Below, in pieces: positions 52,360 to 60,993 of a stretch of 64,000 nucleotides of DNA. The position numbers were made by a program, and so were the translations under genes. The DNA lies in the NCBI GenBank assembly GCA_002422085.1, contig DISZ01000006.1, positions 61,433-125,432 of the forward strand, written 5' to 3'. Source of the stretch: Rhodobacteraceae bacterium UBA6197. GTDB taxonomy: Bacteria > Pseudomonadota > Alphaproteobacteria > Rhodobacterales > Rhodobacteraceae. Below the pieces are notes generated by a model that made no database searches, was not told the origin of the DNA, and saw only the letters and a list, made by a program, of their open reading frames with translations. Every line of letters starts with the position of its first letter. Position 1 is the stretch's first letter.

Positions 52360-53721
52360 TTAGCGCCGCGACGGAGCCTTTTTGGTTCCTGATTTCTTTT
52401 TGCCGCGCAACTGAGACTTCTCGATCAGCCCTTCATACTGGTGTGCCAGCAGATGCGACTGGATCTGGTTGATCGTATCCATCGTCACCGAAACCACGAT
52501 CAGAACCGAGGTCCCGCCAAAATAGAACGGGATGCTGAGTTGCGAGCGCAGGATTTCGGGCAGAAGGCAGACCGCCGCCAGATAGGCCGACCCCAGCACC
52601 AAAACGCGCGAGACGACATAGTCCAGATAGTCCTCGGTCTTCCGCCCCGGACGAATGCCGGGAATGAACCCGCCCTGGTTTTTCAGATTGTCGGCCACTT
52701 CATCAGATTTGAACGACACGTTCGCCGTGTAGAAATAGGTGAAGAACACGATCATCGCGACGAAGAACAACAGGTAAAGCGGCTGGCCGGGGCCAAAATA
52801 CGCAAGGATCGTCGACATGACCGGGCCGGTTTGCGCCCCCGAAAAAGTCGCGATCGTCGTCGGCAACAGCAAAAGCGAGCTTGCAAAGATCGCCGGGATG
52901 ACGCCCGCCGGGTTGACCTTGATCGGCAGATGGCTGGACCCGCCATCATAGACCTTCATCCCCACCTGACGCCGAGGATACTGGATGTGGATCTTTCGCA
53001 AGGCCCGCTCCATGAACACCACGAAGCCAATGACCACGATCACCATCAGCATCACGCCCAGCACCACCGGCGCGGAAATTGCACCGCTGCGGCCCTGCGC
53101 AAAGAATTGCGCCAAGGCTGCGGGGATGTTCGCCACGATACCGACGAAAATGATCAGCGAAACGCCGTTGCCGATGCCGCGCGCGGTGATCTGCTCGCCC
53201 AGCCACATCAGGAACATGGTGCCGCCAACCAGCGTGACCACGACCGACATCAGAAAGAACATGCCCGGTGTATGGGCCAGATCACCCTTTTCAAGGCTGA
53301 CAGCCAGACCCCACGCCTGGAAAGTCGCAAGCCCGACTGTCGCGTAGCGCGTATATTGGTTGATCTTCTTGCGGCCCTGTTCGCCCTCTTTCTTCATCTG
53401 CTCGAGCGCTGGCACCATGGCACTCAGCAGCTGAACGATGATCGAGGCCGAAATATAGGGCATGATGCCGAGGGCAAAGATGCCCATCCGCCCCAACGCA
53501 CCCCCCGTAAACATCGAGAGCATCCCGCCAAGACCGGCAGCCGCCCCGTCCATGAATTGCTTCAGCGCGACCGCGTCGATCCCCGGAACTGGAATATAGG
53601 TGCCCAGCCGGTAGATGATCAGCAAGCCGATCGTGAAGACGATACGCTGGCGAAGCTCGGTCGCCTTACCCAAGGCGCCCCAGCTGAGGTTCGCCGCCAT
53701 TTGCTCTGCAGCAGATGCCAT
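52360..53721 (-). CDS. secY: Preprotein translocase subunit SecY
   Basis: A 453-residue protein of ten transmembrane helices. The ATG giving MASAAEQMAANLSWG was chosen; another lies six codons upstream. LRQRIVFTIGLLIIYRLGTYIPVPGID, YPRRQVGMKV and PGIRPGRKTEDYLDYVVSR are conserved. It forms the protein-conducting channel. It lies 17 bases before adk. Confidence 0.97.
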   Translation of the reverse strand: MASAAEQMAANLSWGALGKATELRQRIVFTIGLLIIYRLGTYIPVPGIDAVALKQFMDGAAAGLGGMLSMFTGGALGRMGIFALGIMPYISASIIVQLLSAMVPALEQMKKEGEQGRKKINQYTRYATVGLATFQAWGLAVSLEKGDLAHTPGMFFLMSVVVTLVGGTMFLMWLGEQITARGIGNGVSLIIFVGIVANIPAALAQFFAQGRSGAISAPVVLGVMLMVIVVIGFVVFMERALRKIHIQYPRRQVGMKVYDGGSSHLPIKVNPAGVIPAIFASSLLLLPTTIATFSGAQTGPVMSTILAYFGPGQPLYLLFFVAMIVFFTYFYTANVSFKSDEVADNLKNQGGFIPGIRPGRKTEDYLDYVVSRVLVLGSAYLAAVCLLPEILRSQLSIPFYFGGTSVLIVVSVTMDTINQIQSHLLAHQYEGLIEKSQLRGKKKSGTKKAPSRR

Positions 53722-53824
53722 GTGCCCGGTCTCTTTCATGAAAGCACCGCCGAACCGTCTTCCGGTCGGCGGCACTTGGAAAACTTCTGCCTATGTAAGC
53801 AGCCAGAGCGCTGCCCACAACCGC

Positions 53825-54295
53825 TTATTCAGCCGCAGTCGCCGCCACCACCAGCTTGCCGCCGGCTTTTTCAACAGCCTCGATGGCTGCTTTTGACGCG
53901 CCATGCACGTTCAGCGTGACCGGCGATTTCAGATCGCCCTTCGCCAGCACCCGGACACCGTCCAGGACACGGCGCAGAACGCCCGAGACAACCAGCGCCT
54001 CGCCGTTGATCTCGGCTTTCGCATCCAGCTTGCCCGCGTCGATGAATTTCTGGATCAGGCCCAGGTTCACCACGGCATAGTGCTTTTGGTTCGGCTTGTT
54101 GAAGCCACGCTTCGGCAGGCGCCGATAGAGCGGCATCTGGCCGCCCTCATAGCCGCCAATGGAAACGCCCGAACGCGATTTCTGGCCCTTGATACCACGG
54201 CCAGCGGTCTTGCCCTTGCCCGAACCGGGGCCACGGGCCACACGTTTGGACTTTTTGGCAGCGCCCGCATTGTCGGAAAGTTCATGCAGTTTCAT
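53825..54295 (-). CDS. rplO: 50S ribosomal protein L15
   Basis: A 156-residue protein with KRVARGPGSGKGKTAGRGIKGQKSRSG at the start and YEGGQMPLYRRLPKRGF, the L15 signature. AAAGGAG precedes the ATG. It is followed by secY after about 100 bases. Confidence 0.98.
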   Translation of the reverse strand: MKLHELSDNAGAAKKSKRVARGPGSGKGKTAGRGIKGQKSRSGVSIGGYEGGQMPLYRRLPKRGFNKPNQKHYAVVNLGLIQKFIDAGKLDAKAEINGEALVVSGVLRRVLDGVRVLAKGDLKSPVTLNVHGASKAAIEAVEKAGGKLVVAATAAE

Positions 54296-54397
54296 GTCGC
54301 TATCTCCTTTTACCGGAATTGCCCCACCAGCGACGGACGGGGCAAACGCGGCGTTTCAGTTGAATGGCGCGCGAGAGGCTCGCGCGCCAAAGCGGAA

Positions 54398-54589
54398 TTA
54401 TCCGCGCTCTTCGATGATCTTCGCCAGATGCGGGATCTTGTTGACCATGCCCCGGATCGAGGGGGTGTCTTCAAGCTCGCGTGTGCGATTCACCTTGTTC
54501 AGACCCAGACCGATCAGGGTCCGGCGTTGCACGTCCGGGCGGCGGGCTGCCGAAGCATACTGCTGCACGACGATGGTTTTCTTGGCCAT
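54398..54589 (-). CDS. rpmD: 50S ribosomal protein L30
   Basis: A 63-residue protein, MAKKTIVVQQYASAARRPDVQ, then RTLIGLGLNKVNRTRELEDTPSIRGMV. AAGGAG lies about eight bases before this ATG; a GTG two codons earlier is less likely. It lies between rpsE and rplO, as usual. Confidence 0.96.
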   Translation of the reverse strand: MAKKTIVVQQYASAARRPDVQRRTLIGLGLNKVNRTRELEDTPSIRGMVNKIPHLAKIIEERG

Positions 54590-54601
54590 GGTCACTGCTC
54601 C

Positions 54602-55162
54602 TTAGGCTTCGACGACTTCAGCGTCGGACTTCTTCAAGATGTCGGCCACTTTCTTGCCGCGACGCTGCGCGACCTGACGGGGGCTCGATTCCTGCTTCAG
54701 ACCGTCGATGGTCGCACGGATCATGTTGTAAGGGTTCGAAGACCCGATGGATTTCGCCACCACGTCCTGAAGGCCCAGCATCTCGAACACGGCACGCATC
54801 GGGCCACCGGCGATGATCCCGGTCCCGGCAACGGCCGTCCGCATCACCACTTTGCCGGCGCCATGACGGCCTTCCATGTCGTGGTGCAACGTGCGGCCAT
54901 CGCGCAGCGGCACGCGGATAAGCTGGCGCTTGGCCTGCTCGGTCGCTTTGCGGATCGCCTCGGGCACTTCTTTCGCCTTGCCCTTGCCAAAGCCCACGCG
55001 GCCACGTTGATCGCCGACCACCACCAAGGCTGCAAAACCAAAACGCTTGCCGCCTTTCACGGTTTTCGACACACGGTTGATCGCCACGAGACGATCGGCG
55101 AATTCCGGGGTCTCTTCACGACGATCGTCGCGACGGTCCCGGCGGTTGTCTTCCCTTGCCAT
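54602..55162 (-). CDS. rpsE: 30S ribosomal protein S5
   Basis: A 186-residue protein. The first 20 residues are highly charged (Arg/Asp-rich); the core has INRVSKTVKGGKRFGFAALVVVGD and VAGTGIIAGGPMRAVFE with the SxNP-type ending. S5 controls accuracy. AAGGAGA precedes the ATG. Confidence 0.98.
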   Translation of the reverse strand: MAREDNRRDRRDDRREETPEFADRLVAINRVSKTVKGGKRFGFAALVVVGDQRGRVGFGKGKAKEVPEAIRKATEQAKRQLIRVPLRDGRTLHHDMEGRHGAGKVVMRTAVAGTGIIAGGPMRAVFEMLGLQDVVAKSIGSSNPYNMIRATIDGLKQESSPRQVAQRRGKKVADILKKSDAEVVEA

Positions 55163-55172
55163 TATCGTCTCC

Positions 55173-55532
55173 TTAGAACTTCAGTCCGCCTTCACGGGCA
55201 GCATCGGCCAAAGCCTTGATCTTGCCGTGAAAGAGGAAACCGCCGCGGTCAAAGTAGCACTCTTCGACGCCAGCCTTTTTCGCACGCTCGGCAATCATCG
55301 CGCCGACCTTGGTGGCCGCCTCGATGTTGTTCTTGCCGATCACGCCCAGATCCTTTTCCAAGGTCGAGGCCGCCGCAACGGTCACGCCGCTGACGTCGTC
55401 GATCAGCTGAGCGCTGATATTCTTGCTGGAGCGATGGACCGAAAGGCGAAGACGCCCATTGGCCATGGCCCGCAGTTTGTTCCGTACGCGCAGGCGGCGC
55501 TTGAGGAACAGCTCTCGTTTGTTGTTCGCCAT
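55173..55532 (-). CDS. rplR: 50S ribosomal protein L18
   Basis: A 119-residue protein: LFLKRRLRVRNKLRAMANGRLRLSVHRSSKNI, and the KAGVEECYFDRGGFLFHGKIKALADAAREGGL ending. L18 binds 5S rRNA with L5. It is 10 bases before rpsE. Confidence 0.98.
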   Translation of the reverse strand: MANNKRELFLKRRLRVRNKLRAMANGRLRLSVHRSSKNISAQLIDDVSGVTVAAASTLEKDLGVIGKNNIEAATKVGAMIAERAKKAGVEECYFDRGGFLFHGKIKALADAAREGGLKF

Positions 55533-55544
55533 CTCTCTCGCCCC

Positions 55545-56078
55545 TTACTTCTTCTTGCCTTCCTTGCGGAAGACGAACTCGCCCTTGTAGCGGATGCCTT
55601 TGCCCTTATAGGGCTCGGGCTGACGCCACTCGCGGATGTTCGCGGCGACCTGACCAACCAACTGCTGGTCAATGCCCTCCACAACGATTTCAGTTTGCTT
55701 CGGAGCGGTCACTGTGACCCCTGCCGGAACGTCGAAGTTCACTTCGTGGCTGTAACCCAGCGACAGCTTCAGAACATTGCCGGTCATCGCGGCGCGGTAA
55801 CCCACACCCTGGATTTCCAGTTCTTTCTTGAAGCCGGTGCTGACCCCAACGGCAAGGTTTTCCACCATCGAGCGGGCCATACCCCACTGCTGGCGGGCCC
55901 GCTTCGAGGTGCCACGCGGTTTCACCGTGATCACATTGCCTTCCAGCGTGATCGTCACATCATCGGTCGCGGTAAAGCTGCGGGTGCCTTTCGGCCCCTT
56001 CACTTCTACCGTCTGGCCGCTCACTGAGGCCGAAACCCCCGAGGGCAGCTCGACCGGTTTTTTGCCAATACGAGACAT
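55545..56078 (-). CDS. rplF: 50S ribosomal protein L6
   Basis: A 177-residue protein, MSRIGKKPVELPSGV at the start and the ending WRQPEPYKGKGIRYKGEFVFRKEGKKK. AAGGAGGG lies four bases before the ATG. L6 is near the sarcin-ricin loop. Confidence 0.98.
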   Translation of the reverse strand: MSRIGKKPVELPSGVSASVSGQTVEVKGPKGTRSFTATDDVTITLEGNVITVKPRGTSKRARQQWGMARSMVENLAVGVSTGFKKELEIQGVGYRAAMTGNVLKLSLGYSHEVNFDVPAGVTVTAPKQTEIVVEGIDQQLVGQVAANIREWRQPEPYKGKGIRYKGEFVFRKEGKKK

Positions 56079-56088
56079 CTTGCCCTCC

Positions 56089-56487
56089 TTAGTAGACGGT
56101 GCAGAGCACTTCGCCGCCAACATTGGCGGTGCGTGCATGGGCGTCCGACATCACACCCTTGGGGGTGGACACGATGGAAACACCAAGGCCGTTGCGGACC
56201 GAGGGGATTTCCTTGACGCTGGTATACACGCGGCGACCCGGGGTGGAAACGCGCTTGAGTTCGCGGATTACCGGGGTGCCTTCGAAGTACTTCAACGAGA
56301 TAACGATTTCCGGGTGGCCATCGGCGCCGGTCGTCTTTTCATAACCACGGATATAGCCTTCGCCCGCAAGCACATCCAGCACCCAGGCGCGCAGCTTGGA
56401 GGCCGGCGTCTTGACGGTGGACTTGCCGCGCAGTTGCGCGTTGCGGATACGGGTCAGCATATCGCCGAGAGGATCGTTCATCGACAT
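56089..56487 (-). CDS. rpsH: 30S ribosomal protein S8
   Basis: A 132-residue protein, MNDPLGDMLTRIRNAQLRGKSTV near the start, ending in GVSIVSTPKGVMSDAHARTANVGGEVLCTVY. AAGGAG precedes the ATG by seven bases. S8 represses its own operon in E. coli by binding mRNA; whether it does here is unknown. Confidence 0.98.
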   Translation of the reverse strand: MSMNDPLGDMLTRIRNAQLRGKSTVKTPASKLRAWVLDVLAGEGYIRGYEKTTGADGHPEIVISLKYFEGTPVIRELKRVSTPGRRVYTSVKEIPSVRNGLGVSIVSTPKGVMSDAHARTANVGGEVLCTVY

Positions 56488-56497
56488 GACCTGCTCC

Positions 56498-56803
56498 TTA
56501 CCAGCTCGACTTGACCATGCCCGGGATCTGACCGAACGAGGCCAGATCGCGCAGCATGATGCGCGAGAGTTTGAGCTTACGGTAGTAAGCATGCGGACGA
56601 CCGGTCAGCTGGCACCGATTGTGCAGCCGAACGGCGGACGAATTGCGGGGCAGTTCCGCCAACTTCATGGTCGCCTTGAAGCGATCTTCCATTGGCAGGG
56701 ACTGATCTTCAACGATCGCTTTAAGTGCGGCGCGCTTGGCAGCATAACGCTTGACCAGCTTTTCACGCTTCACTTCGCGTTCGATCATGGATTTCTTGGC
56801 CAT
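56498..56803 (-). CDS. rpsN: 30S ribosomal protein S14, zinc-free form
   Basis: A 101-residue protein with a single Cys, so of the long, zinc-independent kind. The ending LTGRPHAYYRKLKLSRIMLRDLASFGQIPGMVKSSW is typical. It lies between rplE and rpsH. Confidence 0.97.
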   Translation of the reverse strand: MAKKSMIEREVKREKLVKRYAAKRAALKAIVEDQSLPMEDRFKATMKLAELPRNSSAVRLHNRCQLTGRPHAYYRKLKLSRIMLRDLASFGQIPGMVKSSW

Positions 56804-56823
56804 TCTACTCTTTCCTCCCGCGA

Positions 56824-57384
56824 TCAGCTGTTGAAGGGCATGTTGAAATGCTTCAACAGCGCCTTCGCTTCCGCGTCGGTTTTCGCGGTGGTGCAGATGA
56901 TGATGTCCATGCCCAGAACCTCATCGACTTTGTCGAAGTCGATTTCCGGGAACACGATGTGCTCTTTCAGGCCCATCGCATAGTTGCCACGGCCATCGAA
57001 CGAGGTGCCCTTGACGCCGCGAAAGTCGCGGACGCGGGGCAGAGCGATGGTGATCAGACGGTCCAGAAATTCATACATCCGGTCGCCGCGCAGCGTGACT
57101 TTGCAGCCCAGCGGCATTTCCTCGCGAACGCGAAAACCGGCGATGGATTTCTTCGCCTTGGTAATGACCGCCTTTTGACCGGCGATCAGGCTCAGCTCTT
57201 CCGAGGCCTGTTTCACCTTCTTGGTGTCCTTCACCGCTTCGCCAACGCCCATGTTCAGAACGATCTTGTCCAGACGCGGAAGCTGCATGTCGTTCTTGAG
57301 GGAAAATTCTTCCTTCAAGGCGGCACGGATCGTCGAAAGGTAGAGCGCTTTGAGGCGCGGGGTATAGGTGGCTTGGTCCAGCAT
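56824..57384 (-). CDS. rplE: 50S ribosomal protein L5
   Basis: A 186-residue protein with LPRLDKIVLNMGVGEAVKD, the QKAVITKAKKSIAGFRVREEMPLGCKVTLRGDRM stretch and the ending EVLGMDIIICTTAKTDAEAKALL. It binds 5S rRNA. Its ATG overlaps the rplX stop by one base (TGATG). Confidence 0.98.
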   Translation of the reverse strand: MLDQATYTPRLKALYLSTIRAALKEEFSLKNDMQLPRLDKIVLNMGVGEAVKDTKKVKQASEELSLIAGQKAVITKAKKSIAGFRVREEMPLGCKVTLRGDRMYEFLDRLITIALPRVRDFRGVKGTSFDGRGNYAMGLKEHIVFPEIDFDKVDEVLGMDIIICTTAKTDAEAKALLKHFNMPFNS

Positions 57385-57689
57385 CAGATGGCCTCCCCGG
57401 TGGTCTTGGCAAAACGAACCTTCTTGTCGCCTTCCATACGGAAGCCAACGCGGGTCGCTTTGCCCTTTGCATCCAGCAGCGCCAGGTTCGACAGGTCGAT
57501 CGGCATCGCCTTCGAAATCCGCCCGCCCTGCGTGGTCTGGGTCTGACGGGTATGGCGGACCGCCATGTTCACGCCATCAACAACAGCCTTGCCGTTCTTG
57601 GGGGAAACCGACGAAATCTCGCCTTGTTTGCCCTTGTCCTTGCCAGCAAGCACGACGACCTTGTCGCCCTTTTTAAGCTTCGCAGCCAT
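57384..57689 (-). CDS. rplX: 50S ribosomal protein L24
   Basis: A 101-residue protein with the KOW motif KKGDKVVVLAGKDKGKQGEI at the start. L24 starts 50S assembly. Its ATG overlaps the rplN stop by one base. Confidence 0.97.
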   Translation of the reverse strand: MAAKLKKGDKVVVLAGKDKGKQGEISSVSPKNGKAVVDGVNMAVRHTRQTQTTQGGRISKAMPIDLSNLALLDAKGKATRVGFRMEGDKKVRFAKTTGEAI

Positions 57690-58057
57690 CAGAGCACCTC
57701 CGGAGCCAGCGAGATGATTTTCATGAAGTTCTTCGCACGCAACTCGCGGACCACCGGGCCGAAGATACGCGTGCCGACCGGCTCACCCTGGTTGTTCAGG
57801 ATCACGGCGGCATTGCGGTCAAAACGGATCGCGGTGCCGTCTTCACGGCGAACTTCTTTGGCGGTGCGCACGACGACGGCCTTGCGGACGTCACCTTTCT
57901 TCACGCGACCGCGCGGGATGGCTTCCTTCACCGACACCACGATGATGTCGCCCACAGAGGCGTAACGGCGATGGGAACCACCCAGGACCTTGATGCACTG
58001 AACCCGGCGAGCGCCGGAGTTATCAGCAACATCCAGATTGGTCTGCATCTGGATCAT
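57689..58057 (-). CDS. rplN: 50S ribosomal protein L14
   Basis: A 122-residue protein: MIQMQTNLDVADNSGARRVQCIKVLGGSHRRYA and the ending FGPVVRELRAKNFMKIISLAPEVL. The whole length matches L14. It follows rpsQ by 59 bases. Confidence 0.98.
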   Translation of the reverse strand: MIQMQTNLDVADNSGARRVQCIKVLGGSHRRYASVGDIIVVSVKEAIPRGRVKKGDVRKAVVVRTAKEVRREDGTAIRFDRNAAVILNNQGEPVGTRIFGPVVRELRAKNFMKIISLAPEVL

Positions 58058-58116
58058 TTGGTTTCTCCCGACCTTTGGGAATCATTCCCAGGGTTTCGAT
58101 ATGGCAGAACGGCGAC

Positions 58117-58356
58117 TTACGCTTGCGCGTTTGTTACGACCGTCCAACGTTTGGTCTTCGAAATTGGCGCACATTCCTCGATGCGGACGGTGTCACCAAC
58201 CTTGTATTGATTGGTCGCGTCGTGAGCCCGGTATTTCTTGGACTTACGAACGGTCTTTTGCAGCAACGGATGCTTGAAACGGCGCTCGACCAGAACCGTA
58301 ATGGTCTGTTCGTTCTTGTCCGAGGTCACGGTGCCTTGCAGGATACGTTTGGGCAT
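58117..58356 (-). CDS. rpsQ: 30S ribosomal protein S17
   Basis: A 79-residue protein: MPKRILQGTVTSDKNEQTITVLVERRFKHPLL, and VGDTVRIEECAPISKTKRW. GAGGAG precedes the ATG. It is 11 bases after rpmC. Confidence 0.97.
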   Translation of the reverse strand: MPKRILQGTVTSDKNEQTITVLVERRFKHPLLQKTVRKSKKYRAHDATNQYKVGDTVRIEECAPISKTKRWTVVTNAQA

Positions 58357-58367
58357 TTGCGTGCTCC

Positions 58368-58571
58368 TCAGTTCGCCGCCGCTTCAGCGGCCTTTTGATT
58401 CAAAACCGTCTTGATGCGGGCGACGTCACGACGGACGACGCGCATGCGAGAGGTGTTTTCAAGCTGATTTGTCGCTTGTTGGAAGCGCAGGTTGAACGCT
58501 TCCTTTTTCAACGCCACCAGCTCATCGCGCAGCTGGTCGGGCGTCTTGGCTTTCAGTTCCGAGGCGTGCAT
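58368..58571 (-). CDS. rpmC: 50S ribosomal protein L29
   Basis: A 67-residue protein, MHASELKAKTPDQLRDELVALKKEAFNLRFQ. The ATG was chosen because AAGGA lies eight bases before it; in-frame ATG and TTG codons just upstream lie at or inside that site. In most bacteria rpmC follows rplP directly; here a 620-base spacer separates them. Confidence 0.95.
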   Translation of the reverse strand: MHASELKAKTPDQLRDELVALKKEAFNLRFQQATNQLENTSRMRVVRRDVARIKTVLNQKAAEAAAN

Positions 58572-59191
58572 CGCCATTTCCTTTTTCAATCACCAGAGCG
58601 CCCCTGCCACGTTTGCAGGGTAACACTGAACCCGGTGGATCAATGATGAACCAGCGAATCCCGATCACCCGGAATCCGCTGGATGTGGTCCAATAGCGGA
58701 GGGGGCCAAGAAGGGCAAGTGAAAGATTCGACCCGTCGGTGAACGGGCGTGGCAACGCTCACATCGCATATCGTGCCACAAGGCGTGGCGAAAACAGGAT
58801 CAGCATGCGCAACCAGGTGCAAACTCTCACCGCAAGCAAGCCATTTCCGGGGCGCAATCCTGCGGATGTGGACCCGGGCCTCGCCTGCGCGCCAACCGGC
58901 TTCTTTCCCTGCCGGCAACACGGTCACCGGGCCGGCGTTCAGATCTTGTTCCTCCGGCGACAGGCCAAGCCAGAACATCATGCCAACCACAAACCGAAAG
59001 GTCGAACGGGCCGGCGGTCGATTCGACGACGCTCTGGGGATCGGCGCGCACCAAAGGTGGCCCACGCCCGGCAAGGTCTGCCCAAGGCCCAACTCTTGTC
59101 ACCACCCGCGCGGAAAGCCGGAACAATAGATAAAGGCCCCACCGTTTCCGGCGGAGCCTCCTGTCACTCGTCGAGGTTTGACCCGACTGAC
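58572..59191. other. 620-bp spacer splitting the ribosomal operon between rplP and rpmC
   Basis: The adjacent genes on both sides are intact. A minus-strand frame of 150 codons (58640-59092) and shorter frames on both strands were seen, but none has a good ribosome site or a recognisable product. The left part must contain a promoter for rpmC and the downstream genes if the hairpin at the right end ends most transcripts. A small RNA or an unrecognised short gene cannot be excluded. Confidence 0.5.
59134..59159 (-). terminator. Terminator-like hairpin just after rplP
   Basis: On the minus strand AGGCTCCGCC pairs with GGTGGGGCCT (two G-U pairs) around a six-base loop, followed by TTTATCTATT. 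It starts about 33 bases past the rplP stop, inside the ribosomal gene cluster. Confidence 0.6.
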
Positions 59192-59605
59192 TTACCAGTC
59201 TTCGCGGGCAACAATCCGGGTCATGACGGAAAGCTTGTTTGCCCCAAGACGGAGCGCTTCCCGTGCGACAGATTCTGCCACGCCGTCGATCTCGAACATG
59301 ATCCGACCGGGTTTCACCTTGGCCGCCCAGTAATCGACGGAACCCTTACCTTTACCCATACGGACTTCAGTAGGTTTCGAGGTTACCGGGACATCCGGGA
59401 AAACGCGGATCCAGACACGGCCCTGACGCTTCATGTGGCGGGTGATCGCGCGGCGGGCCGCCTCGATCTGCCGCGCGGTGACGCGCTCGGGTTCCGTGGC
59501 TTTCAGCGCGAAAGAACCGAAGTTCAGGCTGAAGCCGCCTTTGGCCTCACCACTGATGCGGCCCTTGAACTGTTTGCGGAATTTCGTCCGTTTCGGTTGC
59601 AGCAT
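59192..59605 (-). CDS. rplP: 50S ribosomal protein L16
   Basis: A 137-residue protein, MLQPKRTKFRKQFKGRISG at the start, TARQIEAARRAITRHMKRQGRVWIRVFPD and the GKGKGSVDYWAAKVKPGRIMFEIDGV stretch. L16 helps position the A-site tRNA. It lies 12 bases after rpsC. Confidence 0.98.
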   Translation of the reverse strand: MLQPKRTKFRKQFKGRISGEAKGGFSLNFGSFALKATEPERVTARQIEAARRAITRHMKRQGRVWIRVFPDVPVTSKPTEVRMGKGKGSVDYWAAKVKPGRIMFEIDGVAESVAREALRLGANKLSVMTRIVAREDW

Positions 59606-59617
59606 CTTTTATACTCC

Positions 59618-60328
59618 TCACCGGGCGTCGCGGCGCGGGCCACGGGGCGCGGGGCCCTCTTGGGCTTCGCTGTGACGACGGTCATGCGCTTGCGGGTCGT
59701 GTTCCATGATCTCGCCTTTGAAGATCCAGACCTTGACGCCGATGATGCCGTAGGGCGTGGTGGCTTCGTGCACCGCATAGTCTATGTCGGCGCGCAGGGT
59801 GTGCAACGGCACACGGCCTTCACGATACCATTCGGTCCGCGCGATTTCGGCGCCACCAAGGCGACCACCGACGTTCACCCGGATACCCAGCGCACCCATC
59901 CGCATCGCGTTCTGCACGGCGCGCTTCATCGCACGACGGAAGGACACGCGGCGTTCCAGCTGCTGGGTGATCGATTCTGCCACCAGTTGGGCGTCCAGTT
60001 CGGGCTTGCGCACTTCAACGATGTTGAGATGCAGCTCCGACTTGGTGAACGCCGCCAGTTTCTTGCGCAGCGTTTCGATATCGGCGCCTTTTTTGCCGAT
60101 AATCACACCCGGACGGGCAGCGTGGATCGTGACGCGGCACTTCTTGTGCGGACGTTCGATGATCACGCGGGAAATGCCCGCCATCTTTGCTTCTTTGTGG
60201 ATGAACGCACGCATCTTGAGATCTTCAAGAAGCAGGTTCCCATAGTCTTTGGATTCAGCGAACCAGCGGCTGTCCCAGGTACGGTTGACCTGGAGGCGCA
60301 TGCCGATCGGATTGACCTTCTGACCCAT
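59618..60328 (-). CDS. rpsC: 30S ribosomal protein S3
   Basis: A 236-residue protein starting MGQKVNPIGMRL. The KH domain includes RPGVIIGKKGADIETLRKKL and the C-terminal half GRLGGAEIARTEWYREGRVPLHTLRADIDYA. The last 20 residues are Arg/Pro-rich. The ATG overlaps the rplV stop by one base (TAATG). Confidence 0.98.
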   Translation of the reverse strand: MGQKVNPIGMRLQVNRTWDSRWFAESKDYGNLLLEDLKMRAFIHKEAKMAGISRVIIERPHKKCRVTIHAARPGVIIGKKGADIETLRKKLAAFTKSELHLNIVEVRKPELDAQLVAESITQQLERRVSFRRAMKRAVQNAMRMGALGIRVNVGGRLGGAEIARTEWYREGRVPLHTLRADIDYAVHEATTPYGIIGVKVWIFKGEIMEHDPQAHDRRHSEAQEGPAPRGPRRDAR

Positions 60329-60708
60329 TACGCACGCTCCTCGATCTGACGCACCTTGATGGTGATTTCCGAAAACGGCTTCATGATCTTGCCGAACCGG
60401 CCACGAGCCCGCGGACGGCCACGTTTCATCACCAGATTCTTGCCGACCCAAGCTTCGGCAACGATCAGGCTATCAACGTCCAGCCCGTGGTTGTTCTCAG
60501 CGTTGGCAATCGCCGACTGAAGGCATTTCTTCACGTCGTCCGAGATCCGCTTTTTCGAGAAGGTGAGGTCGGCCAGAGCCTTGTCCACTTTCTTGCCACG
60601 GATCAGTGCGGCGACGAGGTTGAGTTTTTGCGGCGAGGTGCGAAGCATCTTGGTCTTGGCCATTGCTTCGTTGTCCGCCACGCGGCGCGGATTCTGTTCC
60701 TTACCCAT
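60328..60708 (-). CDS. rplV: 50S ribosomal protein L22
   Basis: A 126-residue protein. The core KTKMLRTSPQKLNLVAALIRGKKVDKALADL is followed by the loop rich in Arg and Gly (KRGRPRARGRFGKIMKPFSEI) that lines the exit tunnel. AGGAAG precedes the ATG. Confidence 0.97.
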   Translation of the reverse strand: MGKEQNPRRVADNEAMAKTKMLRTSPQKLNLVAALIRGKKVDKALADLTFSKKRISDDVKKCLQSAIANAENNHGLDVDSLIVAEAWVGKNLVMKRGRPRARGRFGKIMKPFSEITIKVRQIEERA

Positions 60709-60711
60709 GGC

Positions 60712-60990
60712 TTACTTCCTCTTGGCTTTCTTGTCGGCGGCATGGCCGTAATAGGTCCGGGTCGGTGAATACTCACCGAACTTCTGACCGATCATCTCCT
60801 CGGTGACGTTCACCGGGATGTGCTTGTGCCCGTTGTAGACGCCGAAGGTCAAACCAACGAATTGCGGCAGGATGGTGGAACGACGCGACCAGATCTTGAT
60901 CACATCGGCTTTGCCCGAAGCGCGCGCTTTTTCTGCTTTTTTCAGCAGATAGGCGTCAACGAAAGGGCCTTTCCAAAGAGAACGTGCCAT
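60712..60990 (-). CDS. rpsS: 30S ribosomal protein S19
   Basis: A 92-residue protein: MARSLWKGPFVDAYLLKK, IKIWSRRSTILPQFVGLTFGVYNGHKHIPVNVTEEMIGQKFGEYSPTRTY. It is in the 30S head with S13. It lies between rplB and rplV. Confidence 0.98.
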   Translation of the reverse strand: MARSLWKGPFVDAYLLKKAEKARASGKADVIKIWSRRSTILPQFVGLTFGVYNGHKHIPVNVTEEMIGQKFGEYSPTRTYYGHAADKKAKRK

Positions 60991-60993
60991 GGA

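Noticed and set aside
52441..53919. 492-codon plus-strand frame opposite secY
   Set aside because: Shadow frame, extremely His/Arg/Asp-rich, opposite an essential gene.
58640..59092. 150-codon minus-strand frame in the rplP-rpmC spacer
   Set aside because: Not listed as a gene because it has no ribosome site, a Pro/Arg/His-rich product and no family features. It is kept as a possibility in the finding on the spacer.
58739..60349. 536-codon plus-strand frame across rplP and rpsC and the spacer
   Set aside because: Most of it is antisense to rpsC and rplP. The part in the spacer has no ribosome site or recognisable product.
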